DNA of 64,000 bases from Neohoeflea coraliihabitans (GTDB taxonomy: Bacteria; Pseudomonadota; Alphaproteobacteria; Rhizobiales; Rhizobiaceae), in assembly GCF_019334345.1 (NCBI RefSeq), contig NZ_JAHWQX010000001.1, forward strand, positions 124,001 to 188,000, given 5' to 3'. A program made the position numbers and the translations under genes. The notes under the pieces are model-generated. The model saw only the letters and a list, made by a program, of their open reading frames with translations. It made no database searches and was not told where the DNA came from. Position 1 is the first letter of the stretch. Each line of letters opens with the position of its first letter. Below, in pieces: positions 17,421 to 25,582 of this stretch.

Positions 17421-18604
17421 CGCTGCAAGGTCGAATCAAATTCCTGCGACAATTCCGCCTGTCCGATGATCTGCGCCGTCTTGTCATGACCAGCATGCAA
17501 GACGTGCGTCTCCAGATCGCGAATATAGCGGCTGAGCGGGAATTCATCGAACAGCGCGGTCGATCCGGCCGCGTGAATGATCTTGTGCGACAGGTCGAAA
17601 GCGACGTCCGCGGCAATGCTCTTGGCACTCATGGCAAGCAGTTCCGCCTCGACGATGGGCCGGTCATGATAGGCCCGAATCGCGTCGTGAAAGACCGATT
17701 GCGCCGCCTCAAGACGAATTTTCATCTCGCCGGTCCGCATCTGGATCAATTCGGCGCTGCCTTTGCCGCGTCCCACCACATATTCCCGGAACCAGTTGTA
17801 CATACCCTCTGTGGTGCCGAGATAGTTGGCGGCAAACCCGAGATGAAACTTGCCCTGCCAGCGCTTGCGGGGATAGTCGCCAGGCTGGCCGAGGACATTG
17901 GCATCCGGGACGAAGACATCGTTGAGAGTGATCACCGGGCTGTCGGCCGTGCGCATGCCGGACGGGCGGTACCAGCTGGTATCGATCGACACGCCTTCCA
18001 TGTCCGGCTCAATGATCACCATCAAATGATTGTCGAGGAAATTGTCGACGCCTTCGATCGCGGCGAAGATGATCGCAAAACCCAGATCACTGCCATTCGT
18101 CGCGTAGTTCTTCTCGCCGCGCACGATGTAGCCGCCATCCACCTTCTTGGCAGTGGTATTCATCATGTACATGTGCTTGCGCTTGGCTTCCGAGCCGACA
18201 AACGAACCGAGAAATGGCTTCTTGAACATCGGCTTCAGGTAGCGTTCATGCTGATCTTCGGTGCCCATGGCCTCGACCGCCCAAGCGGAATGATTGGTCA
18301 CCTGATAACAATGCGCCGTGCCGCTGCAGCCGCGCGCGATCATCCGCAGGCCCTGCAGGAAGGTCGAGGGATCATCGCTGTCGACATTGCTGCCACGACC
18401 GCCCATCTCCTTGGAAAGGGTCGTGGTCAGCCAGCCGTGATCATGCAGTTCCTGAATGTTTTCCTTCGGCATGACGCTGGCTGCATCGTAGGCGCGGCCG
18501 CGCGGCCGGAAGTTTTCGATGGCGAGCTTCTCGAGGGCTCGCATGTCATCGCTCTCAAGCGCATCTACAGGATCAATCAACGCATCATTCCTTCTCTGAA
18601 GCAT
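17417..18604 (-). CDS. Acyl-CoA dehydrogenase-fold flavoprotein, possibly a class D flavin monooxygenase
   Basis: A 395-residue protein of the acyl-CoA dehydrogenase superfamily. The N and middle domains are recognisable (HDHGWLTTTLSKEMGGRG, then FLGSFVGSEAK). The C-terminal domain resembles the Acyl-CoA_dh_2 group that includes DszC/HpaB-type two-component monooxygenases: it contains HAAGSTALFDEFPLSRYIRDLETHVLHAGHDK in pieces, with the R-D...H pattern near residues 362-370 and no Glu-Gly catalytic loop. It could be a monooxygenase using reduced flavin from the reductase at 33118, or an atypical dehydrogenase. Gene order SDR, this gene, MaoC and biotin carrier indicates one operon. Fold assignment is firm; reaction is not. 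Confidence 0.75.
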   Translation of the reverse strand: MLQRRNDALIDPVDALESDDMRALEKLAIENFRPRGRAYDAASVMPKENIQELHDHGWLTTTLSKEMGGRGSNVDSDDPSTFLQGLRMIARGCSGTAHCYQVTNHSAWAVEAMGTEDQHERYLKPMFKKPFLGSFVGSEAKRKHMYMMNTTAKKVDGGYIVRGEKNYATNGSDLGFAIIFAAIEGVDNFLDNHLMVIIEPDMEGVSIDTSWYRPSGMRTADSPVITLNDVFVPDANVLGQPGDYPRKRWQGKFHLGFAANYLGTTEGMYNWFREYVVGRGKGSAELIQMRTGEMKIRLEAAQSVFHDAIRAYHDRPIVEAELLAMSAKSIAADVAFDLSHKIIHAAGSTALFDEFPLSRYIRDLETHVLHAGHDKTAQIIGQAELSQEFDSTLQR

Positions 18605-18637
18605 AGTCTTTGTCTCCTGCGGCCCGGGGTCAGATCC

Positions 18638-19411
18638 CTAGCGCCGCGTTTCGGGGCCGCCGCTGAGGTAGATCACCTGGCCATTGACGTAGGATGCCTC
18701 GTCGTCGCACAGGAAGCGCGCCAGATTGGCCACATCTTCCGGCACACCGACGCGGCGGATGGCGATGGTTTCGGCACGCTTGGCTTTGTACTCTTCGGGC
18801 GTGAAGCCCAAGCGCTTGGCCGTCGCCTGCGTCATCTCTGTGTCGATGAACCCGGGCGCGATGCAATTGACATTGATGTTGAAGCGGCCGAGCTCCAGCG
18901 CCAGCGTGCGCGTAAATCCTTGCAGGCCCGCTTTGGCGGTCGAGTAGTTGAGCTGTCCGCGATTGCCCAGCGACGAGGTCGACGAAATGTTGACGATCTT
19001 GCCGTAGCGCTGCTCGACCATGTAGCGCTGCGCCGTCGAGGTGCACACGAAGGTGCCGCGCAGATGCACCCCCATCACAAGGTCCCAGTCGTCATCCGAC
19101 ATCTTGTGAATGAGGTTGTCGCGCGTCACACCGGCATTGTTGACCAGAATGTCGATCGAACCGAAGCGCCCATGCGCCTTCGCCATGGCAGCCTCGACGG
19201 AGGCGCGGTCACTGACATCGCAGCCCATGCCGAGCGCCTCACCGCCATGCGCCGCCGCGATTTCGCTGGCGCAGACCTCCGATGCCGCGCCGTCCAGATC
19301 GAGAATGACAACCCGGGCCCCTTCCCGCGCGAAACGTTCTGCGATCGCACGCCCGATGCCGCGCGCAGCTCCTGTCACCACCGCTGTGCGCACCGAATTG
19401 CTGTCGCTCAT
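18638..19411 (-). CDS. Short-chain dehydrogenase/reductase (FabG-like)
   Basis: A 257-residue classical SDR. Cofactor motif TGAARGIG (residues about 14-21), NNAG near 92, catalytic Ser and YSTAK near 155-160, and the FabG-like end GQVIYLSGG. It likely oxidises a 3-hydroxyacyl-CoA, or reduces the ketone, in the island's pathway. The ATG at 19411 has GGGAGG upstream; the frame is open to 19549. It is the first gene of the four-gene minus-strand operon ending at 16722. Confidence 0.87.
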   Translation of the reverse strand: MSDSNSVRTAVVTGAARGIGRAIAERFAREGARVVILDLDGAASEVCASEIAAAHGGEALGMGCDVSDRASVEAAMAKAHGRFGSIDILVNNAGVTRDNLIHKMSDDDWDLVMGVHLRGTFVCTSTAQRYMVEQRYGKIVNISSTSSLGNRGQLNYSTAKAGLQGFTRTLALELGRFNINVNCIAPGFIDTEMTQATAKRLGFTPEEYKAKRAETIAIRRVGVPEDVANLARFLCDDEASYVNGQVIYLSGGPETRR

Positions 19412-19475
19412 ATTGCCTCCCATATCCCCGAACAGACGGTCGTTTCGAAACAGCCGCCCCTCTTTGCTCCCTAAA

Positions 19476-19504
19476 TAGATAGCACTATCGAACAATATTG
19501 TCAC
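19476..19504 (-). promoter_or_regulatory. Candidate promoter of the SDR operon with overlapping palindromes
   Basis: On the minus strand GTGACA (19504-19499) and TATCTA (19481-19476) are 17 bases apart. The inverted repeat GATAG-CA-CTATC (19478-19489) and the palindrome ACAATATTGT (19492-19501) overlap it, and GTTTCGAAAC (19442-19451) follows downstream. A one-mismatch copy of the island's ATTG-N3-CAAT motif, ATTG-TCA-CCAT, lies at 19497-19507. Confidence 0.35.
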
Positions 19505-19541
19505 CATAAAAATGGTAGCATTTGAGCGCAAGTTTTTCACC

Positions 19542-20643
19542 TTATCCACTCAGCACGCGCAGCCCATATCCTTCAAGCGTGACAATCGAGCGGTTCGATT
19601 CATTGAGCAGGATCATGTCTTTCCCACCGAGTTCGCTCAGAATCTGGGCGCCGGTGCCATAGTCGCGGATCTGGCTGCCGCTCAAGACCGGGGCACGGCT
19701 GCGCACCGCCACCACTTCCGAAGGAGTGGTTCGATGGGTTTCGCGCAGGAAAACGATGACGCCGCGGCCAGCCGCCTCGATTCGCTTCATCGCGTTGTAG
19801 GTCGCGGCGCCCTTGCTGTAGGCGCGATCGCCGATAATGTCGTCGAACAGATTGATCGCATGCACACGCACCAACACCGGCTCACCACTGGCCACATCAC
19901 CCTTGACCAGCGCCACATGCTCGACATCGTCCACCTGGTCGCGGAACACGATGGCCCGGAACTGCCCGCCATGCGCGCTGTCGACATCGGCCTCCGTCAC
20001 CCGCGCCACAAGGCGTTCGGTGCGGCGTCTGAAGGCGATCAGATCGGCAATCGTTGCAATGTTCAGTCCCTCGCGCTGCGCGAAGTTGCGCAACTGCGGA
20101 AGCCGCGTCATTGTCCCGTCAAGGTTCATGATTTCGCAAATGACGCCGGCGTCGCCAACTCCCGCCAAACGACTGATATCGGTGGCCGCTTCGGTATGCC
20201 CGGCCCGCACCAGCACGCCGCCATCCCGAGCCACGAGGGGAAAGACATGCCCCGGCGAGACGATATCGGCAGCCTGCGCCCCTTCAGCCGCCGCCGCCGC
20301 AATGGTGCGCGCGCGGTCCGCAGCTGACAGGCCGGTCGTCACCCCTCGCGCGCCTCGATCGAAACGGTGAACGCCGTCCCGGTGCGGCTGCTGTTGTCGC
20401 GCGTCATAGGCGGCCGGTTGAGGAACTCCGCCCGCTTCCGCGGCAGGGTCATGCAGAACAGGCCGCGGCCATGAAATTGACCGCCGCCGCATTGGCAAAC
20501 GCCGCCGGAACGAACAGGTCCCCTTCATCCTCCTCGTATTCATCATCAACCAGGATCGACATCCGACCGGCGCGCGCATCATCCAGTATGGTTTCGATCG
20601 GCGCCAGTCCATTGCCCGGATGCGGCATCTCCATCCCCATCAT
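19542..20643 (-). pseudogene. ribB: Frameshifted 3,4-dihydroxy-2-butanone 4-phosphate synthase fused to a degenerate GTP cyclohydrolase II-like domain
   Basis: Three reading frames join to give one RibB-type protein. Frame one (20643 to about 20470) has IETILDDARAGRMSILVDDE and EGDLFVPAAFA. The second frame (about 20468-20345) has GLFCMTLPRKRAEFL, PPMTRDN and GTAFTVSIEAREG. The third (about 20342-19542) resumes with VTTGLSAADRA and then a RibA-like domain. The first break at about 20461-20469 looks like a 10-base loss, removing the conserved HGR before GL, within GGCCGCGGCC. The second is one missing G in a C-run at 20342-20345. The RibA-like part reads VRVHAINLFDDIIGD where active enzymes have zinc-binding cysteines, so it was probably never a cyclohydrolase. 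The gene is broken as written; sequencing error is the alternative. Confidence 0.8.
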
Positions 20644-20677
20644 TTACCCTCCGGAAGCCATCCTCTCTAAGGGTACA

Positions 20678-20688
20678 ATTTGCACAAT
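20678..20688. promoter_or_regulatory. One-mismatch copy of the ATTG-N3-CAAT motif (ribB/MFS divergent region)
   Basis: ATTT-GCA-CAAT lies between ribB (minus, start 20643) and the MFS gene (plus, start 20757). It is followed by GGACAAACAATATACCAATT, which contains further CAAT half-sites. It belongs to the motif set described in the findings. Confidence 0.35.
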
Positions 20689-20756
20689 TCGGACAAACAA
20701 TATACCAATTTTTCGGAACAATAAGTTGGTTTTGTAGCCCTTAAATCAGGCGAGCC

Positions 20757-22121
20757 GTGTTTCGCGCCCGCGCAGTTGGTGCCTTAGTGACAACCAAAGA
20801 GCCTTCCCCGCAGAATGCCGCACCTACCGAACCCACGCGGCAATCGCCCTCCGATGCCGGCGGCGCAACGCCGCCTTTGCCCGGCGCCCGTTCGGGATTT
20901 CTGATCGGCTTTGCGCTGCTGGTCGTACTATTTTCCATCGGTCAGCTGCACCGCTCCTCGGGGGGTGTGATGTCGATCGTCTTCGTCGATGAATTCGCCC
21001 TGTCGCCGGCGCTGATCGGCCCGCTGATCGGTGCCATGTTCATTGCCCAGGGACTGGGCCAGGTGCCCGGTGGCATCGTGCTTGATCGCTTCGGCACGCG
21101 GCGCACACTGGCCGGATTCGGCCTGCTGGCAGCGCTCGGAAGCCTGATGGTAGCGCTCGCTGGCACCTGGCAAGGCGTCATGGTCGGGCGAGTGCTGATC
21201 GGCATCGGCTTCGCTCCGGCGCTCAATGGCAGCATCAGCTTTTTCGTGCGCTGGGCCGGCAATGCCCGCCTTTCCACCCTGACCGGACGTTTTCTTTTTG
21301 TTGGCATGCTCGGAGGCATCGTTGGCACTGGCCCCCTGTCCCTTGCCATTGAATCCTATGGCTGGCGCCCGGTTTACGCCGCGCTCGGCGTCCTGACCTT
21401 GATGGCCGCCGCCAGCCTGCCGCTGCTGGTACGCGACGGCCCACCACGCCGCGCCACCGACACCGACAACCCCGCATACCCGCGACTCGCCGATATCATG
21501 CGCGGCATGCGCCAGGTCTTTCGCAACCGTGAAATCCGACCGCTGCTGCTGATTTCTCCCTTTCTCTACACGCCGACACAGCTTCTCGTCGGCCTCTGGG
21601 CCGGCCCCTATCTCGCCGACATCCACCGGCTCAATGCCGTCGACCGCGGATATGCGCTGACCATCATGATGGTCGGAATGAGCATTGGTGTGCTGGCTTA
21701 CGGACCGATCGAAGCAAAGATCGGCCGCCGCCGCCCGGTCGTCATCGGCGGCGCGCTGACCGTCGCCGCTTCCTTTCTCGCTTTGGCGTTCTGGGGCCAG
21801 CAGTCACCGCTGATCGCCATCGCCGCCTGTAGCGCCTCCATCACCTTCTCGACCTATTTCGTCGTGGTCATTGCCCATGCCCAGAGCCTCTTTCCGCGCG
21901 AATTCTCCGGCCGGTCGGTGGCCGTCATTGGCCTGATTGCCATCACCGGCGTCTTCGTCAATCAAAGCCTGTCAGCCGCGCTGGTCGCAGCCTTTCCGGC
22001 GCCACCCGGTGCCACCGCCTCGCTGACCGGCTACCGCACGCTGTTCATCGTGGTGGCGATCGTCTTCGCCGGCATCGCTGCAGTCTATTCACGCGTGCGC
22101 GAACAGCGCGTCCGAAGCTAG
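20757..22121 (+). CDS. MFS transporter
   Basis: A 454-residue major facilitator with about 12 membrane segments beginning near residue 46 (SGFLIGFALLVVLFSIGQ). The loop 2-3 motif is present as GGIVLDRFGTRRTLAG. The first 45 residues are a polar, proline-rich cytoplasmic tail. The start is a GTG at 20757 with CAGGCGA upstream; a GTG at 20787 is possible and no ATG precedes the first membrane segment. It is divergent from ribB and converges on the LysE gene, overlapping it by four bases at the stops. Substrate and direction are unknown; the position in the island suggests uptake or efflux of a pathway compound. Confidence 0.8.
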   Translation: MFRARAVGALVTTKEPSPQNAAPTEPTRQSPSDAGGATPPLPGARSGFLIGFALLVVLFSIGQLHRSSGGVMSIVFVDEFALSPALIGPLIGAMFIAQGLGQVPGGIVLDRFGTRRTLAGFGLLAALGSLMVALAGTWQGVMVGRVLIGIGFAPALNGSISFFVRWAGNARLSTLTGRFLFVGMLGGIVGTGPLSLAIESYGWRPVYAALGVLTLMAAASLPLLVRDGPPRRATDTDNPAYPRLADIMRGMRQVFRNREIRPLLLISPFLYTPTQLLVGLWAGPYLADIHRLNAVDRGYALTIMMVGMSIGVLAYGPIEAKIGRRRPVVIGGALTVAASFLALAFWGQQSPLIAIAACSASITFSTYFVVVIAHAQSLFPREFSGRSVAVIGLIAITGVFVNQSLSAALVAAFPAPPGATASLTGYRTLFIVVAIVFAGIAAVYSRVREQRVRS

Positions 22122-22732
22122 GATGCCGACCGGACGAGACCAAGACCTGCGATGGCAAACAAGCCCGCCGCGAGCCCCGAAATCCATCGACGCCAGCGCC
22201 GATAGCCGGCCATCGCGCCCCGTAGTGAGAACACCAACGCATAGCCGGCATAGATCCAGCCCCCGAGCACCATGCAGGCGAGCGTTGTCACCATCAACTC
22301 TTCCAGGCCACCGCGGCTGCCAAGACCCATTGCCAATGCGGCCATCCAGGCGATGACCGCCTTCGGGTTGGACAGATTGAGAATGAGGCCGCGGGTAAAC
22401 AGCGCCCCGACGGGCACGGCGCCCAGCTGCTCCACCGCAGGCGCAAGCGAGCTGCGTGCGGCCTGCAGCGCCAGCCAGAAAAGATACAGACTGCCAAAGA
22501 TCTTCAGGGCAATGAGCGCGCCGCTCGAGGCTTGCAACACCGCTCCGAGACCGGTCGCCGCAACGACGCCCCAGAACCACAGGCCGGCCGCAAGGCCGGC
22601 GCCATAGATCAGCCCGCGCCGCCGACCATCCGCCATCGCAACGGTGGCCAGCGCCAGCGTGGCGGGCCCGGGCGATGCCGCAGCGACAGAAAAAGCCGCC
22701 AGCACCGAAAACAGGGAAAGAATATCTAGCAT
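22118..22732 (-). CDS. LysE/RhtB-family exporter
   Basis: A 204-residue membrane protein with about five to six hydrophobic segments. The family signature ASPGPATLAL is near residue 25 and NLSNPKAVIAWMAA lies in the middle. These proteins export amino acids or related small metabolites. The ATG at 22732 has GGAGG; the frame extends to 22747. It is downstream of the crotonase gene on the same strand (70-base gap with a weak TTGGC/GCCAA hairpin) and converges with the MFS gene. Confidence 0.82.
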   Translation of the reverse strand: MLDILSLFSVLAAFSVAAASPGPATLALATVAMADGRRRGLIYGAGLAAGLWFWGVVAATGLGAVLQASSGALIALKIFGSLYLFWLALQAARSSLAPAVEQLGAVPVGALFTRGLILNLSNPKAVIAWMAALAMGLGSRGGLEELMVTTLACMVLGGWIYAGYALVFSLRGAMAGYRRWRRWISGLAAGLFAIAGLGLVRSAS

Positions 22733-22801
22733 GACGCCTCCGCACATTCGCCGCTGAGGCTAGCGCGAATGGTTTGGCGGCGCGAGCCAAGTGTCCGACA
22801 T

Positions 22802-23647
22802 TTAGAGATTGGCAAAATTCGCGCGGCGCTTTTGCAGAAAAGCATCCGATCCCTCGCGAAAGGCAGGCCCGACGATGCTCAGCGCCTGTTGCGCGATTTC
22901 GCAGTCAAACGCGGCCTGCATTGCAAGCGCCTCGCTCTTGCTGAATTGGGCCTTGATCAGACCCAGAGTCGCGGCCGGTAGGGCGAGGAACTCGCTGCCG
23001 ATTTCCACGGCCCGCTCCGCCACTTGACCATCCTCGGCCAGCTCATCGGCGAGTCCATACGCCATCGCCGCTGCACCACCGACAGCTTCGCCGCGCATCA
23101 GCAGACGCTGCGCCCGCGCCGCGCCCACCCGGCGAGGCAGGAAGTGGCTGACTCCGAAGTCGGGGCCGAGTCCAACTTTGACGAAAGGAAACCCTATTCT
23201 CGCGCCGGCGCCCATGAGGATGACATCGGCGGCCAGAGCGAGCCCGGCGCCCGCGCCCATTGCATAGCCTTCAACGGCAGCAACGACCGGCTTGCCGCAG
23301 GTGGCGATGGCCCGCACGACGGCGTGCCCGGCAGCGATACGCTGGCGCATTTCGCCCGCCTCCACACCCGACAGGGAGGCAAGGTCACCGCCAGCGCAGA
23401 AGTGACCATTGCTTCCAGACAGAATGATCACCCGCACATCGGCGTCGCGCCCCGCCTCATGCAACGCAGCGAGCAGGGCTTCGCGCAGATCCGGGCTCAG
23501 CGCATTGCGCTTTGCCGGTTGGTTGAGGACAATGCGTCGCAGACGCGGCCGCGGCTCATCGCACATCACCAGTCCGGCCTCTGCCGTGGCCGCTTCGCCA
23601 GTCTGCGTGTCCGGCCCTTCTGCCAGATCCGTGCGAGGAGCACTCAT
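22802..23647 (-). CDS. Enoyl-CoA hydratase/isomerase (crotonase) family protein
   Basis: A 281-residue crotonase. The oxyanion-hole segments are visible as HFCAGGDLASL (near residue 107) and GYAMGAGAGLALAADV (near 148). The region where hydratases carry the second catalytic acid reads VGLGPDFGVSHFLP, with no glutamate at the usual place, so it may be an isomerase or another crotonase reaction. An N-terminal extension of about 30 residues is poorly conserved. The start overlaps the acyl-CoA ligase stop by four bases (ATGA). Confidence 0.82.
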   Translation of the reverse strand: MSAPRTDLAEGPDTQTGEAATAEAGLVMCDEPRPRLRRIVLNQPAKRNALSPDLREALLAALHEAGRDADVRVIILSGSNGHFCAGGDLASLSGVEAGEMRQRIAAGHAVVRAIATCGKPVVAAVEGYAMGAGAGLALAADVILMGAGARIGFPFVKVGLGPDFGVSHFLPRRVGAARAQRLLMRGEAVGGAAAMAYGLADELAEDGQVAERAVEIGSEFLALPAATLGLIKAQFSKSEALAMQAAFDCEIAQQALSIVGPAFREGSDAFLQKRRANFANL

Positions 23648-25293
23648 GATCCCGCACGCGCCGCCGCAACCGGCGGAACGTCTACGCCCAGGCGGACCAG
23701 GGCGTCCTCCTTCAGCTTGAATTTCTGGATCTTGCCGGTCCCCGAGGTCATGGGCAATTCATCCACCAGGAACAGGTGATGAGGCAGCTTGTAGCTCGCC
23801 AACTGCCCGCGCAGACGGTCGAGCAGCGCAGCACTGTCCACCTCGCAGCCCTCCTTGAGCACCACATAGGCGATACCGATGTCATTCTCTCCCGGCCACG
23901 GAATGCCGACCACGGCGCTGATCGCCACTTCCGGGTGGCTGTTGATGGCGTATTCAATTTCCGCCGGCGAGACATTGAAGCCGCGCGACTTGTAGCCGTC
24001 GCCCAGCCGGCCGATGTAGACCAGTCGTCCATCCGCGCGCATGTGGCCAACATCACCGGTGCGCAGCCAGCCGTCCTTGGTCAGCGCGCGCGCCGTCTCC
24101 TCAGGTTTCTTGTAGTAGCCGAGCATGTTGCAATAGCCCCGCGCCCAGATCTCTCCCGGCTGATCAACAGGCATCTCCCGTCGGCTCTCGGGATCGATGA
24201 TCCGCACCTCGATGTCCGGCAGCGGCTTGCCTTGTGTGGTATGCCGCACATCGCGCGGATCATCCCAGCGATTGCGCGTCAGAACCGTCGTCGTCTCGGT
24301 CATGCCATAGCCGGTCATCATGCCGGGTATGCCGAGCCCGTCACTGACCGCGTTGAGAACATCCGGATCGACGCTCAGCACGTAGCCGACGCGCAGCGAC
24401 GATCGATCGTGGCGATCAAACGCAGCGTCATCCAGCAGAGCCCGCACTATGGGCGGCAGCAGATGGATCACCGTCACCTTTTCGCGCTCGATCGCCGCCA
24501 GACAAGCCGCCGCATCGAATTGCTCGCCGAGTACGACCTTGCCGCCCCGGACCCAGATCGGTAGCGCCCCGTTCATCGTCGCCATCGACCCGAACAGCGG
24601 GATCGCCATGTACAGGCAGTCGTTTTCGGTAAAGTCGACCGGCGTGCCGATATCCCACGCTTTGCGCCATACCTGGTGGCTGATCAGAGCGCCTTTCGGC
24701 AAGGCCGTCGTGCCGGACGAATAGCCGATGATGCCGGGCGTTTCGACATCCTCGACCATAGCCGGCGCTTCGTGCCGTTCGGTCGGCGGCCGAGACCAGT
24801 CGGTGGCGCCGCGATAGTCTTCTGGTACCGTGTCAAGCGCGATGACCCAGCGCAGTTCCGGCAGCCGCTCGCTCTGCAGCGTCCCGGCTGTTCCGCTGCG
24901 CAGAGCCGGTGCCAGTTCCGACAATTCGCCGAGAAAATCGCGGAACGCCCCGGCGCCGGGCACGATTACCGCCTTGCTGTCCGATTGCGCCAGCTGATAG
25001 GCAATTTCATCGCGCTTCAGCCGGGTGTTGATCATCACCACGACCAGCCCCATCTGCGCCGCGCCCAGCCAGGCCCAGAGAAATTCCGGCCGGTTCGGCA
25101 ACAGGATCGAAACATGGTCGCCTTGCCGCAACCCCAGTGCCGCAAGGCGCGCCGAATAGGCATCGGCCTCCCGCTTCATGTGCCGATACGAATACCGCGT
25201 GTCGCGAAACACCAGGGCGTCCCGATGCGCATATTTCGTTGCCAGCTCGGCGATGCTCTCGCCATAGGTTTTGCCTAGAAACGGATTGGACAT
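23644..25293 (-). CDS. Acyl-CoA synthetase (AMP-forming) of the catabolic island
   Basis: An AMP-dependent acyl-CoA ligase of 549 residues. Motifs: YSSGTTALPKGALISH, GYGMTETTTV, TGDVGHMRADGRLVYIGR and the C-terminal catalytic lysine in GTGKIQKFKL. The ATG at 25293 has AGGAGG upstream; the frame is open to 25332. It heads the ligase/crotonase/LysE operon and presumably activates the acid taken up by the island. A perfect ATTG-TAC-CAAT site lies 95 bases upstream. It is distinct from the large ligase of the Liv operon. Confidence 0.87.
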   Translation of the reverse strand: MSNPFLGKTYGESIAELATKYAHRDALVFRDTRYSYRHMKREADAYSARLAALGLRQGDHVSILLPNRPEFLWAWLGAAQMGLVVVMINTRLKRDEIAYQLAQSDSKAVIVPGAGAFRDFLGELSELAPALRSGTAGTLQSERLPELRWVIALDTVPEDYRGATDWSRPPTERHEAPAMVEDVETPGIIGYSSGTTALPKGALISHQVWRKAWDIGTPVDFTENDCLYMAIPLFGSMATMNGALPIWVRGGKVVLGEQFDAAACLAAIEREKVTVIHLLPPIVRALLDDAAFDRHDRSSLRVGYVLSVDPDVLNAVSDGLGIPGMMTGYGMTETTTVLTRNRWDDPRDVRHTTQGKPLPDIEVRIIDPESRREMPVDQPGEIWARGYCNMLGYYKKPEETARALTKDGWLRTGDVGHMRADGRLVYIGRLGDGYKSRGFNVSPAEIEYAINSHPEVAISAVVGIPWPGENDIGIAYVVLKEGCEVDSAALLDRLRGQLASYKLPHHLFLVDELPMTSGTGKIQKFKLKEDALVRLGVDVPPVAAARAGS

Positions 25294-25387
25294 ATGTCCG
25301 TCGACCTCCTGTCGCGACCACGGGTTCCGCAACCGGAGGCTACCGCCAGGCGTGTTGCGCGGCTGGCGCCTTGGCCCTCACCCTGAT

Positions 25388-25398
25388 ATTGTACCAAT
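25388..25398. promoter_or_regulatory. Perfect ATTG-N3-CAAT inverted repeat upstream of the acyl-CoA ligase operon
   Basis: ATTG-TAC-CAAT in the divergent region between the ligase (start 25293) and the MocR gene (start 25583). It is one of three perfect copies in the island and is proposed as a regulator-binding site. Confidence 0.5.
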
Positions 25399-25527
25399 TG
25401 CACCCAGCGACTCTGATGGTGTGCGGAGAATGACAATGGCCTAAACTCCCGCCTCACAGCACGCCGTGGGAGAAAACCGACACAATTTTGAGAATGCCTC
25501 ATAATGTTACCCTATTATACCCACTCA

Positions 25528-25538
25528 ATTAACACAAT
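25528..25538. promoter_or_regulatory. One-mismatch ATTG-N3-CAAT copy upstream of the MocR gene
   Basis: ATTA-ACA-CAAT, also readable as a direct repeat of CAATTA with a three-base spacer, lies 45 bases before the MocR start. MocR proteins often bind direct repeats, so autoregulation is plausible. Confidence 0.35.
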
Positions 25539-25582
25539 TAGCAGCGGCGAAAAAGCGCCCAATAATCCCGGAGGCTTCACAA

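Noticed and set aside
20644-20756. Possible FMN riboswitch upstream of ribB
   Set aside because: The 113-base leader is short and AT-rich, with none of the conserved FMN-element segments. The ATTG/CAAT repeats explain it better.
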